This document shows positions 27,295 to 35,832 of a DNA stretch of 64,000 bases, piece by piece. Below the pieces are notes generated by a model. The model had not been told where the DNA came from. It made no database searches and saw only the letters and a program-made list of their open reading frames with translations. The position numbers and the translations under genes were made by a program. Source of the DNA: Marivivens aquimaris (GTDB lineage: Bacteria > Pseudomonadota > Alphaproteobacteria > Rhodobacterales > Rhodobacteraceae); the NCBI RefSeq assembly GCF_015220045.1, contig NZ_JADBGB010000001.1, positions 62,001 through 126,000 on the forward strand. Direction: 5' to 3'. The number at the start of each line of letters is the position of its first letter. Position 1 is the first letter of the stretch.

Positions 27295-27998
27295 CTGGTG
27301 CCAGCCGCGCCCTGTTCGAACTGCGCGGCTAGCAGGATGACGTCCTCGCCTGCTACCGCGCTGCCCGGACCGAAGCCGATATTCAGATCGCCCGTGTAGT
27401 TCGGCGTGAACTGGATAGTGAGGCGAAGAGCGCCTCCGATGGGAACGATCGCCACGTCTCCGATAGTGCCCGCGTCGATGGCCTCGACGACGATGCCTTG
27501 GTCGATGAGGATGCGCGTTTCCGTGCCGCCCGCGTTGTCGCGCAGGATGCAGCGGGCCTTGCCGGAGGTGCCAAGGATGAGCCACGCGGACAGGCAATAG
27601 ACCTGACCGTCGGTAACTGGCGGACGGTTGGTGTGGAGAAGCCGGTGCCAAGTGGCTCCGTTCGAGCTGATCCGGCACCCGTCGAAACGGCCAAGCGCGG
27701 CGAGCGAAAGCATCTCTGCACTGCCGCCCGACGCCGTCCAGCCGCCTGCGATATCTGCAGCGCTGAAGTGTAGGAGGTTGGTGGACGCGCCCTCGATCAG
27801 CGCGGCGGGAACGCCTCCGGTATCCGAAGTGCGCAGCGTGTTCGCGGGGGCGTCGATAAACGCGCCGCCAGCGATGCTGATCCCCGCGCTATCGCGCTGA
27901 ACGCCGAAGCCGGCGGGGTAAACCTGCCGCGCGATGTCCCATGTGGCGATGGGGGCGGCGACCGCGCGGGTCGCTTGGAATTTCACGCTCGTTTTCAT
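27096..27998 (-). CDS. ghsB: Phage-type head spike fibre protein, GhsB-like (gene transfer agent)
   Basis: The ATG at 27998 (MKTSVKFQATRAVAAP) overlaps the upstream stop as TGATG and gives 300 residues. The sequence shows the pattern of phage head spike fibre proteins: LIEGASTNLLHFSAADIAGGWTASG near residue 75, then a beta-rich jelly-roll-like domain (YCLSAWLILGTSG, LRLTIQFTPNYTGDLNIGFG) and a glycine-rich end. With the upstream gene it matches the Rhodobacter capsulatus pair rcc01079-rcc01080, which encodes GTA head spikes that bind the polysaccharide capsule (established for that species; identity here is from memory of the family). The 3' end overlaps the sulfotransferase fusion by 199 bases. 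Confidence 0.78.
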   Translation of the reverse strand: MKTSVKFQATRAVAAPIATWDIARQVYPAGFGVQRDSAGISIAGGAFIDAPANTLRTSDTGGVPAALIEGASTNLLHFSAADIAGGWTASGGSAEMLSLAALGRFDGCRISSNGATWHRLLHTNRPPVTDGQVYCLSAWLILGTSGKARCILRDNAGGTETRILIDQGIVVEAIDAGTIGDVAIVPIGGALRLTIQFTPNYTGDLNIGFGPGSAVAGEDVILLAAQFEQGAAGTSYIGTSGAPALREADAVHWAAPTGTFDIAATDAGGTEHFFSTISVDANWVPPFAISRMSFFAAGTL

Positions 27999-28264
27999 CA
28001 CCAGCCCACCATGATGCCGGAGGCCGTGGTGCCAGTGGCGTGGATGCGGGTCGCCTCGATCAGGTGCCAGCCTCCGTTCAGCGCGGGGGTCGTCAGCGTC
28101 TGCCCGCCCGCGGTGGTCAGCGTGACCGCGCCGCCGTCCGCGAGGTAAATCCACTGCGATACGACCGGCAGATCGGTGTCATCGGACGGCGTGACATTGG
28201 CGAGGTTCGCGGGGCCGCCAGCGCGGCTGCGGGTCTGCGAGGCGTAGGGATCGTGAGCGGTCAT
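27998..28264 (-). CDS. ghsA: Spike base protein, GhsA/Rcc01079-like (gene transfer agent)
   Basis: The ATG at 28264 follows AGGAG with eight bases between. The 88-residue product starts MTAHDPYASQTRSRAGG and continues NVTPSDDTDLPVVSQWIYL, then short beta strands (GGAVTLTTAGGQTLT, NGGWHLIEATRI) and ends GTTASGIMVGW. This is the form of the spike base family named after Rcc01079: a small beta protein that joins the spike fibre to the head. It is the first gene of a two-gene unit with ghsB. No other GTA structural gene is nearby, as in R. capsulatus, where these two genes lie away from the main cluster. Confidence 0.8.
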   Translation of the reverse strand: MTAHDPYASQTRSRAGGPANLANVTPSDDTDLPVVSQWIYLADGGAVTLTTAGGQTLTTPALNGGWHLIEATRIHATGTTASGIMVGW

Positions 28265-28432
28265 GGGGTGTCTCCTGTGCTTTGATCCGGACATTAACGC
28301 GGAGCGTTTAACGGGCGCCGAAGGGTGCGTACGGTGCTCTTTTCGCGAATGCAGCATTGCTTTGACTGGGCGGGGCGGGGTACTCCTATGCGCATTGCAA
28401 AGCCCTTTTCATTGGTAAATTTGGAGTTTTCC

Positions 28433-29818
28433 GTGGCACCGAAATTCGGAACGAGTGGTCTGCGTGGTCTTGTGACCGAACTGACCGACGATCTTGTCGG
28501 CGACTACACCCGTGCGTTTATTGACGCTTGCCAGCATGGCTCGCGCATTTACGTGGGTCAGGATCTGCGTCCGTCCTCCGAAAGCATCGGCGAGGCTGTC
28601 ATCCGCGCGATCCGCGAACAGGGCGTCGAAGCGGTCGATTGCGGCGTGGTGCCGACCCCCGCGCTGGCTCTCGCTGCGAAAGGTGCGGGCGCGGTGATGA
28701 TTACCGGCAGCCACATTCCCGCGGACCGCAACGGCCTGAAATTCTACGTGCCGACGGGCGAAGTGTCCAAGGCGGACGAGCAGGCGATCGTCGCGGCATA
28801 CGATGCCAAGGTCGCGCCCGCTGGCAAGGACGCGCCGGTCGTCGAATACGGCGCGATCGCGCCCTACGTGGACCGCTATGCCCGCGCGTTCGGTGACACG
28901 GCGCTCGCCGGTTTGCGCATCGGCGTTTACCAACATTCCTCGGTCGCGCGCGATGTGATGATGGCGGTGATCGAACGTTTGGGTGGTGAGGGCGTTGCGC
29001 TCGCGCGGTCTGACGCGTTCATTCCCGTCGATACCGAAGCGGTCGATCAGGGCACCCGCGATATGCTGCGCGGTTGGTGTGCGGAGCATAACCTGTCGGC
29101 TGTGATTTCCACCGACGGTGACGCGGACCGCCCGATGGTGACGGATGGCGAAGGCAATGTGATCCCCGGCGATATCCTCGGCGTTCTGACCGCGCGGATG
29201 CTCGGTGCAGAGGTCGTCTGCACGCCGGTGTCGTCGAATTCGGTTGTCGGAATGCTGCCGGAGTTCGGCACCGTTCACATGACCCGCATCGGCTCGCCCT
29301 TCGTGATCGCCGCGATGGAAGAGGCGCTGGCCGAAGAGGGCGCGAAGGTTGTCGGGTTCGAGGCCAACGGCGGGTTCCTCCTCGGGTTCGAGGCGGACGC
29401 GCCAGCCGGAAAGCTGGAGCCGTTGATGACCCGCGATTCCATTCTACCGATCGTTGCGCCTCTGGCTGCAGCGAAGGCTGCGGGTCGCACCGTGGCTGAG
29501 TTGGTGGCGGAACTGCCGCCGCGCTTTACCGCTGCGGACCGCGTGACGGAAACGCCGACCGATAAATCGAAGGCTCTGCTGGCGGAATTGTCGGAAGACG
29601 CTGCGAAGCGTGCGGACTTCTTTAGCGCGCTGGGCGGGGTTTCGAATGTCGATCAGACCGACGGTCTGCGTGTGACATTCGAAAGCGGTGATGTCGTTCA
29701 CCTGCGCCCGTCGGGCAATGCGCCCGAGTTCCGCGTTTATGCGGAAGCGAGCACGCCGGAACGTGCTCGCGAATTGGTCGACATGTATATGGAAACGGTC
29801 GGTAGCGCGCTGCGATAA
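28433..29818 (+). CDS. manB: Phosphomannomutase
   Basis: The enzyme interconverts mannose 6-phosphate and mannose 1-phosphate (possibly also the glucose phosphates). I chose the GTG at 28433, because GGAG lies six bases upstream and the protein then begins MAPKFGTSGLRG, the normal family start; an in-frame ATG at 28388 would add 15 unrelated residues. The catalytic phosphoserine loop is TGSHIPADRNG, the metal site is STDGDADRP, the sugar-binding loop is GFEANGG and the phosphate-binding loop is RPSGNAPEFRVY. Length is 461. Its product is the substrate of the guanylyltransferase at the window start. It is divergent from ghsA. Confidence 0.93.
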   Translation: MAPKFGTSGLRGLVTELTDDLVGDYTRAFIDACQHGSRIYVGQDLRPSSESIGEAVIRAIREQGVEAVDCGVVPTPALALAAKGAGAVMITGSHIPADRNGLKFYVPTGEVSKADEQAIVAAYDAKVAPAGKDAPVVEYGAIAPYVDRYARAFGDTALAGLRIGVYQHSSVARDVMMAVIERLGGEGVALARSDAFIPVDTEAVDQGTRDMLRGWCAEHNLSAVISTDGDADRPMVTDGEGNVIPGDILGVLTARMLGAEVVCTPVSSNSVVGMLPEFGTVHMTRIGSPFVIAAMEEALAEEGAKVVGFEANGGFLLGFEADAPAGKLEPLMTRDSILPIVAPLAAAKAAGRTVAELVAELPPRFTAADRVTETPTDKSKALLAELSEDAAKRADFFSALGGVSNVDQTDGLRVTFESGDVVHLRPSGNAPEFRVYAEASTPERARELVDMYMETVGSALR

Positions 29819-29829
29819 CGCAGCGCGCT
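29804..29829. terminator. Perfect hairpin spanning the phosphomannomutase stop codon
   Basis: AGCGCGCTGCG (29804-29814) and CGCAGCGCGCT (29819-29829) form an 11-base-pair stem. The loop ATAA (29815-29818) contains the stop codon TAA. It sits between convergent genes and could end transcription from both sides, although there is no T run. Confidence 0.5.
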
Positions 29830-29836
29830 CAAGCGC

Positions 29837-31951
29837 TTAGCTGTAGTAACCGGTGTAGCGGTAGGACTTTTCCTGCCCTTCGTGGCAGTTCAGGACCGAC
29901 ACCATCGCAGTGCCCTGACGAACCGAGTCCGTCAGCTGTTCGTAGCAGGTGCGCAGGTCCGACTGGTTGGTCACGCCGTAGCGCACACAGACCACAACGG
30001 CGTCCGCCATCGGAGCGATGTAGCGGGCGTCGACCACGGGAACGAGCGGCGCGGTGTCGATGATGATGACGTCAAGCGCCTTGCGGGCGTTCTTGATCAG
30101 CTCTTCAAAAGCAGCCGATTGGAGCGGCGCGTCGGTCGGTACGTTGCTGCGGCGCTTACCCATCATGATACCCAGCGGGGTCTTCGGGTCAGCGTCGTAG
30201 AATTCGCCTGTCGAATGTTCGGACGAATTGCCATCGATCAGGTATTCCAGCAGGCCGTGCTGGGGTTCCGCGCCGATCAGCTTGTGCTGGCTCGGCTTGC
30301 GAAGGTCGCCGTCGATCAGCAGCGTGCGCTTGCCTGCAATGGCGTAGGTGCGGGCGAGCGACAGGGCGTCGGTCGACTTACCTTCGGCGGGGATCGAGGA
30401 CGTCACCATGATGACTTTGCCCTCACCCGGTTTGTCGGGCACTTGAAGGTCGATCGTGGCGCGCAGGCGGCGGAAGGATTCCGCGATCATCGACATCGGT
30501 TCGTCGACCAGACGGTCGGCCACCGACAGCTCGTTGGTGCCTTGCTGGACCTTGGGGATCACAGCAGCCACGCGGAGCGGGATGATGTTCGCAAGCTGGC
30601 TGGCCGAAACAACACCGCCAAAGAAGTATTCGTTGGCGAAGGCAATCGCGATACCGATACCGAGGCCGGCAACCAGCGCGAGCGCCAGTTCAAGTTTCTT
30701 GTTCGGGAACGACGCGTTGCGCGGCGGCAGGGCTTCGGAAACGATGCGGCTGTCCGCGATCTGCACCAGAGCCTGCGTTTCGATATCGCGCATACGCGAC
30801 AGCAGGGTGTCGTACTGACGCTGGGCGATCTGGGCTTCCTGCTGGAGGCTATAGATCTCTGCCAGTGTTTCGGGGCTCAGGTTCGAGGCGAGCACTTCGT
30901 CACGGATGGCGCCGCGAATGGTCGTGCCTTCGTCCTGATAGCTGCGGATCGAGTTGTCGAGGTCGGAGACAGCAGCCTGCGCTTGGCTCTGCAGCTGGTC
31001 TTCGATCTGGGCGAGGCCGGAAGCAAGGTCGATCGCTTCGGCGGTGCCTGCTTCGGTGCCAGCAAGACGACGCTGGAGAGCTTCACGCTGCTGGTTCAAG
31101 CGGGCAAGGGCAGCATCGCCAACCTGCTGGGCCAGTTCATCGTAGTTCTGGTTGGCCAGCGCCTGACGGGCAGCGGTCTGGCTGGCGCGCGCCATGTCCA
31201 GCTGCTGGTTCATCGCAGTCAGGTCGCCGCGTAGCTGCGAAATACGGTCGGAGCCGATTTCGCTTTCGAGGCGCGACAGGTTCTGGTCGATGTAGGCTTC
31301 CAGCGCGCCGTCGGTGCTGGCCAGCGTTGCGCGGGCCTGAGCGAGCTGGTTCTGGATCACGTCACGGGCGGACAGCGAGGAGTCGACCTTCGAAGTGACC
31401 TGCTGCGCGATGTAATTCTGCGCATGGGCGTTCGCGATGTCTGCGGCACGCTGCGGGCTTTCCGAAGTGGCCGAAACCGCGATCAGGTAAGTCAGGCCGC
31501 GGCGACGCACGGACAGGCTATCGTTGAACTTGCCGAGTGTGCTTTGCATTAGGTCTTCACCGGTCGGCAGTTCGTTCACGTCCATCCCGAGTGCTGCGCG
31601 CAGCTTGTCGGTGATGCCAAAAGACGGGCCGTATTCGTCGGTGAGGTAAAGCTCCTGCGTCTGGATCGTCGTCAGCGCGAGGCTGTCGGATTTCAGGATC
31701 TCCACTTCGCTTTCGAGGCGCGCGTTGTCGGCCTGAGAGCTAGTGGTACCCGTTTCAAGGTCGAGGACGTTTTTCCCTTGCGGATCAACCATAAGGAGGG
31801 TCGTCGCAGTGTATTGGGAGGTCGCCTGCGTCAGGTGGAAGAATGCGATCGCAAGGGCAATAATCACCGTCAGAACAATGAGTCGTGCCTGGCGTCTGAT
31901 GATTGAAAGAATTTCCTTGAGGTCGATAAAATCGGAATCTTGGTCAGTCAT
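29837..31951 (-). CDS. Wzc/ExoP-like polysaccharide co-polymerase and tyrosine autokinase
   Basis: The ATG at 31951 (MTDQDSDFIDLKEIL) has AGGA upstream; the frame extends five codons to a TTG. An N-terminal Wzz domain lies between membrane helices at about residues 24-42 and 420-440, with a long periplasmic coiled coil in between. The cytoplasmic BY-kinase domain has Walker A (SSIPAEGKSTDALSLA near 520), Walker A' (LLIDGDLRKP) and Walker B (VIIIDTAPLVPVVD). A short tyrosine cluster YRYTGYYS ends the protein. Such proteins control chain length and export of capsule or exopolysaccharide by cycles of tyrosine phosphorylation. It is the last gene of a minus-strand operon. Confidence 0.93.
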   Translation of the reverse strand: MTDQDSDFIDLKEILSIIRRQARLIVLTVIIALAIAFFHLTQATSQYTATTLLMVDPQGKNVLDLETGTTSSQADNARLESEVEILKSDSLALTTIQTQELYLTDEYGPSFGITDKLRAALGMDVNELPTGEDLMQSTLGKFNDSLSVRRRGLTYLIAVSATSESPQRAADIANAHAQNYIAQQVTSKVDSSLSARDVIQNQLAQARATLASTDGALEAYIDQNLSRLESEIGSDRISQLRGDLTAMNQQLDMARASQTAARQALANQNYDELAQQVGDAALARLNQQREALQRRLAGTEAGTAEAIDLASGLAQIEDQLQSQAQAAVSDLDNSIRSYQDEGTTIRGAIRDEVLASNLSPETLAEIYSLQQEAQIAQRQYDTLLSRMRDIETQALVQIADSRIVSEALPPRNASFPNKKLELALALVAGLGIGIAIAFANEYFFGGVVSASQLANIIPLRVAAVIPKVQQGTNELSVADRLVDEPMSMIAESFRRLRATIDLQVPDKPGEGKVIMVTSSIPAEGKSTDALSLARTYAIAGKRTLLIDGDLRKPSQHKLIGAEPQHGLLEYLIDGNSSEHSTGEFYDADPKTPLGIMMGKRRSNVPTDAPLQSAAFEELIKNARKALDVIIIDTAPLVPVVDARYIAPMADAVVVCVRYGVTNQSDLRTCYEQLTDSVRQGTAMVSVLNCHEGQEKSYRYTGYYS

Positions 31952-32042
31952 GCCAGTCCTAGTCAAATAAATCAGTTCAATTACTGGTACACAAAGAATT
32001 CGGGTCGCTTATGGCGGCTGCGTTCAAGGCACACAAGACGGT

Positions 32043-32816
32043 TCAGGTTTGAAAGAGAACTATCGTGTCGTCGTCACGCAAGATACGCGCAGCGGTCAAT
32101 TTGCCAGTTTTGTAGGCACCTGTATCAATATTGATGCGATTGGGATGCTGCTCTACTTCGTTGACGATTACATGACCATGGATGAGAAAATTCTCGCCCT
32201 GGTACGCATCGGTGTCGCTGGCATCACCCCACATGAGGGTCGAAGGGGTCTGCTGTTCGAGCGGCAGACCAAGCTCGTAAGTCGCATGGGCAAAGCGGTA
32301 GCGGCCGACTTCGAGCGCGACCGGAAGATTCTTGAGGAATGTCTGGTGCTCCTGCGGAACGGCAGCTTCGGTCATGTGCGACAGCTTGGACGGCGAGGCG
32401 CTGAAGTTGCCTTCGGCGTCCGGTTTCAGGCCGTAGGACAGCATCGTTTCGGTGCCGCCCCAGACCAGCCAGTTCATGTTGTCGGACGGATCTTTGATGA
32501 ACTTTATCATCATGTCTTCGTGGTTGCCGCGAATGGCGATCCGCGTGAAACCCTTGGGGGCAGGGGACATGAAGTGCTCGATCACGCCGCTGCTGCCGGT
32601 CGAGCGGTCGATGAGGTCGCCAAGGCTGACGATCAGTTTCGGGCCTGCGATATTGGCGCCGTCCGCAATGATCTGCTGTTCGAGCTTTTGCAGCAGATCG
32701 AGACGTCCATGGATGTCACCGATCGCGTAGATCGCGGCAGGCATGGACGGAAGGCGGAGGAGTTTCGTGTCGGGTTTAGGCTCGGCAGGTTCGGACTTTC
32801 GGAAAAGCTTGAACAT
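32043..32816 (-). CDS. PPP-family metallophosphatase in the exopolysaccharide operon
   Basis: The start ATG at 32816 overlaps the upstream stop as TGATG, giving 257 residues. The three metal-binding signatures of PPP-type phosphatases are present: GDIHGR near residue 34, GDLIDR near 67 and RGNHE near 96, with later histidines in FAHATYELG and LIHGHVIV. The family includes serine/threonine protein phosphatases and diadenosine tetraphosphatases. Its place between a polymerase gene and the tyrosine autokinase gene suggests it acts in polysaccharide control, for example on a phosphorylated partner. The substrate is not shown by sequence. Confidence 0.88.
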   Translation of the reverse strand: MFKLFRKSEPAEPKPDTKLLRLPSMPAAIYAIGDIHGRLDLLQKLEQQIIADGANIAGPKLIVSLGDLIDRSTGSSGVIEHFMSPAPKGFTRIAIRGNHEDMMIKFIKDPSDNMNWLVWGGTETMLSYGLKPDAEGNFSASPSKLSHMTEAAVPQEHQTFLKNLPVALEVGRYRFAHATYELGLPLEQQTPSTLMWGDASDTDAYQGENFLIHGHVIVNEVEQHPNRINIDTGAYKTGKLTAARILRDDDTIVLFQT

Positions 32817-34294
32817 CAAGCGGACTTTCTACGGAAATTGGCAACACCAAGTGCCAGAATGATTACAAATACAAAATTAACGCCCGGAAACTCGAAGCTG
32901 AAATCAACGAGAGAGTGCAGCGCTGCCTGCACGATAACACCGCAAGCGACGGCTGGCCCGATAAATCCGTGCTCGCGGCGTTTCCACGCAGCAAATGATG
33001 AAACAAACGCCATTGCGACGATCGCAGGAGGAATGCTGCCCAAGATGACGCCAGCTTCGCTCCAGAGCGCGAGGTAGGTGTTGTGGGCTCTTTCCCAAAT
33101 TAAAGTCGTGCTGACTTCGTCTCTATGGAAAATTTCGAATGCGATCTGGTAATTGTCAAAACCGTAACCAAGCAGGGGATGTGCTGCGATCATCGTCAGG
33201 GTCTGGCGGTAAAGTTCGATGCGGCTATCTGAGTCTCCCGCAGTGAAGATCGCCCGCTCGATCACCCCTTGGCCGAAGCTGAACAGGAACACGGTGCCAA
33301 ACACAGCTCCGACACCGACCAGCCAGAGGGCGGTTTTCCGCATTTTCACTCCGGCCTTCTTGTTCATGAGAAGCAGCGTGACAACGCCGCCGACAACGGT
33401 GGCGGCCATGCCTGCGCGGGATTGGGTCGCAAGAAGTGTGCCGCCCATGAGCGCAAGCATGCAAAGGCGCATCGCGGCCTCGATATGACGGGGGGTGATG
33501 CCTTTGCTCCCGCCAGGACGACGCATTTGCGGTTCATTGAACTTTTTTATGGTCACCGCGATGCCGGTGATGATCCCCATTCCGATGAACGTGGCAAAGG
33601 TATTGCGGTTTACAAAGGTGCCGGTCGCGTAACCGAGGTAGTAGGTCTTCTCACCCCAGAGGAAGCTGTCACCGAGGAACGAGAACGTAATCAGCGCAAA
33701 TACCGCGTGGACCAGAATGCCGTAGAAAATCCACGACATCATGCGTTCGACGCGGTTGATGTTCTCGGCCACCCCGAGCGCCACGATGAAAACAAGCGCA
33801 TAACTGCACCAGCGGATGATGCCTTGCAGAGAGGGGCCGCCGGCAAGGGTCAGCTTGGCAGTCTCGATGATTGTGCCGTCTTGCAGCCCAATCTCGCGCC
33901 CGATGGGCAGGAACTGCAGCAGCAGGCCGATAACGAACAGGGCGCCAGCAATCGTGATGAGGGGATGTTGGGTGATCGGCGGCTTTCTCTTCGGGTCGAT
34001 CTGATAGATGACCAGCATTTGCAGGGTGCAGAGCACTGCGGCAGCAATCGCCAGCATCATTTGCGGCACAGGACGCGCGCCGCCCAGCGGGATCGGCGCG
34101 ATCAGTGCGAGCAGGACGACCAGCACGGAAAAGATGTTGTTGGCCTGACTGGTGGAGGCGGCGCTCGGCTTGCCTTCGTCACGGGCCACCATCACTTCTT
34201 CGAACACAATCTCGGCGGAGTCGGCTTGCGCAGTTGTCTGGGTCGTCTCGCGCTTTTCTTTGAGCTTGTCTTCGAAGTTATTGAAGTCGATCAC
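32816..34294 (-). CDS. O-antigen ligase-family polysaccharide polymerase
   Basis: The 492-residue protein has a soluble N-terminus of about 50 residues, then ten to twelve membrane helices. Family markers are GTFVNRNTFATFIGMG near residue 235, TQSRAGM near 290, and the periplasmic loop HPLLGYGFDNYQIAF followed by ERAHNTYLALWSEAG near 400. These are classic O-antigen ligase/polymerase motifs. It lies 3 bases after the gene at 34298 and overlaps the phosphatase gene, so the operon is tightly coupled. It is the second polymerase-like protein of the region and belongs to the Wzc-type module. Confidence 0.87.
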   Translation of the reverse strand: MIDFNNFEDKLKEKRETTQTTAQADSAEIVFEEVMVARDEGKPSAASTSQANNIFSVLVVLLALIAPIPLGGARPVPQMMLAIAAAVLCTLQMLVIYQIDPKRKPPITQHPLITIAGALFVIGLLLQFLPIGREIGLQDGTIIETAKLTLAGGPSLQGIIRWCSYALVFIVALGVAENINRVERMMSWIFYGILVHAVFALITFSFLGDSFLWGEKTYYLGYATGTFVNRNTFATFIGMGIITGIAVTIKKFNEPQMRRPGGSKGITPRHIEAAMRLCMLALMGGTLLATQSRAGMAATVVGGVVTLLLMNKKAGVKMRKTALWLVGVGAVFGTVFLFSFGQGVIERAIFTAGDSDSRIELYRQTLTMIAAHPLLGYGFDNYQIAFEIFHRDEVSTTLIWERAHNTYLALWSEAGVILGSIPPAIVAMAFVSSFAAWKRREHGFIGPAVACGVIVQAALHSLVDFSFEFPGVNFVFVIILALGVANFRRKSA

Positions 34295-34297
34295 GTG

Positions 34298-34963
34298 TTA
34301 AGTTCCTTGCAGTCTTGCTCGTACACCGCTGAGGAAGCGGCGCTGCATGGACCCGTCGGCGGTCTGTACCGTCGCAACGAGCTGGTCCTGAAGTGCGGGG
34401 AAGCGGAAGTAGAGGTCGATGAGACCTTGGTAGAACTGGTAGCTTCCGAGCGCGGTTTTGACGTCGTCTTCGATGAAATCCGGAATGCCATCAGCACCGT
34501 TCTTCGCCGCGACGATATAGGCCGCTTCCACGCGGCGCAGCGCGTACCATGCATCGTTCGGGTTGGTGCTATGCGAAATACTTAACGGTGATTCGTATAG
34601 ATCGAACTCGCCTTTTGTGGCTGCCACTGCGCCCTGTACCAGATATGGTAATGACATGGTTGGTGCGTCAGCGATGACCTCTTCCGCGCGTGCTGCACAG
34701 GTGTCGGCAATCGCATTACGTGCATCCGCAGCATAAAAGTCCGCCGTTTGGGACAAAAGTCCGCTCGCACAGCTTCGAAGCTGACCGTTTCGCGTGAGGT
34801 TCGCACCGGCATCATCAAGGGCATACTGTCCCTCGTACTGCATTTGGTACATCGTCCGGAATTCGAGATTCTGCTGCCTTAGCGACTTGAATTCACTGGG
34901 TATTAGAACGGCGGAGCCTGCTATGATCAACAGAGAAGCGGCCCCTATGGCAAGCCTGATCAC
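34298..34963 (-). CDS. Membrane-anchored protein of unknown function, first gene of the Wzc operon
   Basis: The 221-residue product starts with a hydrophobic anchor (residues 3-22) and is otherwise soluble and mostly helical, probably facing the periplasm. Two cysteines lie near residues 65-90 (LRSCASGLL, ADTCAARAEEV). The C-terminal part has repeated helix pairs, loosely TPR-like. I do not recognise a named family. Position ahead of polymerase, phosphatase and tyrosine kinase genes suggests a role in exopolysaccharide assembly. Confidence 0.65.
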   Translation of the reverse strand: MIRLAIGAASLLIIAGSAVLIPSEFKSLRQQNLEFRTMYQMQYEGQYALDDAGANLTRNGQLRSCASGLLSQTADFYAADARNAIADTCAARAEEVIADAPTMSLPYLVQGAVAATKGEFDLYESPLSISHSTNPNDAWYALRRVEAAYIVAAKNGADGIPDFIEDDVKTALGSYQFYQGLIDLYFRFPALQDQLVATVQTADGSMQRRFLSGVRARLQGT

Positions 34964-35192
34964 GAATCCTCCGTCATGGTGTTAAGTAATTTGGTCGTCG
35001 TTTTCTTAATACTATCGTTCATTAGATGCCACGATAGGCGACAATTTGTTCAATATACTCGCAGAACGTTGTTTTAGGGTAACCGAAATGGTAACGAATG
35101 GTGGATATCAATGCCAACGGGTATTCTGCACTTGCAAAAGGGTAGTGCCTGTGGCCCTAGTTGAAGAAATTAGCCCCACACGAGGTAGTACG

Positions 35193-35618
35193 ATGAAAAA
35201 TGTTTTTAAAGTTCTCGCAGTCTCGGCGGCCCTCGCTGGCGGCACTGCAACCACCACTTTCGCCCAGGGCGTAACCATCACCACCCAAGCTGAGCTCGAG
35301 GCACAGTGCACCGTCGCTCCGGAAACTTGCGCAGCTCTCGTTGCACAGTTCGGTGCTGCTCTGGCTGCTGCCAACGCTCCGGTGAACCAGATCGCACAGC
35401 TCGTCGCTTACGCGAAGCAGTTCGTGGCCCAGAACCCGGTATACCGCGAAGTTATGGCCGGTTCGGTTGTAGCGGTTGCTTCTTCGGTTGCTAACGGCGC
35501 TGCAACCAATCCCGGTTACACCGCGTTCGCTTCGCAGGTTGTGGCTGACGCTCAAGACATCGATCCGGGCGTCGACTCCGGCACCGTTGTTGGTCAGAAC
35601 CCGGGCTCGCCGGCTTAA
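35193..35618 (+). CDS. Small secreted alanine-rich protein, paralogue 1
   Basis: The ATG at 35193 has GAGG seven bases upstream and opens a clear signal peptide (MKNVFKVLAVSAALAGG, cleavage likely after TTFA). The mature part of about 118 residues is alanine- and valine-rich. It has two cysteines as C-x6-C (AQCTVAPETC) and ends GTVVGQNPGSPA. It resembles the product of the gene at 35833 throughout, including the cysteine spacing and the GTVxGQ end. I do not recognise the family. A strong terminator follows. It is divergent from the Wzc operon. Confidence 0.75.
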   Translation: MKNVFKVLAVSAALAGGTATTTFAQGVTITTQAELEAQCTVAPETCAALVAQFGAALAAANAPVNQIAQLVAYAKQFVAQNPVYREVMAGSVVAVASSVANGAATNPGYTAFASQVVADAQDIDPGVDSGTVVGQNPGSPA

Positions 35619-35640
35619 TAGCTGCGACACAGAATTGATG

Positions 35641-35670
35641 AAAAGGCGGGCCTTCGGGTCCGCCTTTTTT
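35641..35670 (+). terminator. Strong terminator with UUCG tetraloop after paralogue 1
   Basis: AAAAGGCGGGCC, loop TTCG, GGTCCGCCTTTT and further T form a 12-pair stem with one G-T pair. This is a textbook intrinsic terminator. Confidence 0.92.
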
Positions 35671-35832
35671 CGTTCCAGAGCCTTAACACGCAGGCCATGA
35701 GCGGAGTTTAGCCCGCTAGTTGCGATGTTAATGGGCTTGCGACTTATGCGAGAAAAATTCCGCTTGTGAGACTCATGAAACGGTGCACTAGCTCGGCCAT
35801 CGGGCGCTTTTGCCCTTTCGAGGTAGTTAAAG

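Noticed and set aside
27096..28264. Spike genes as part of a prophage
   Set aside because: No integrase, terminase, capsid, portal or tail gene and no attachment repeats flank them. The two-gene unit matches the isolated GTA spike arrangement better.
28293..28311. TTAA repeats upstream of ghsA considered as a CtrA site
   Set aside because: The two TTAA half-sites are ten bases apart, not the usual six or seven, so I did not annotate it, although CtrA control of GTA genes is known.
28325..28432. Upstream starts of phosphomannomutase at 28325 or 28388
   Set aside because: The GTG at 28433 has GGAG at six bases and gives the usual MAPKFGTSGLRG start; the upstream residues are unlike the family.
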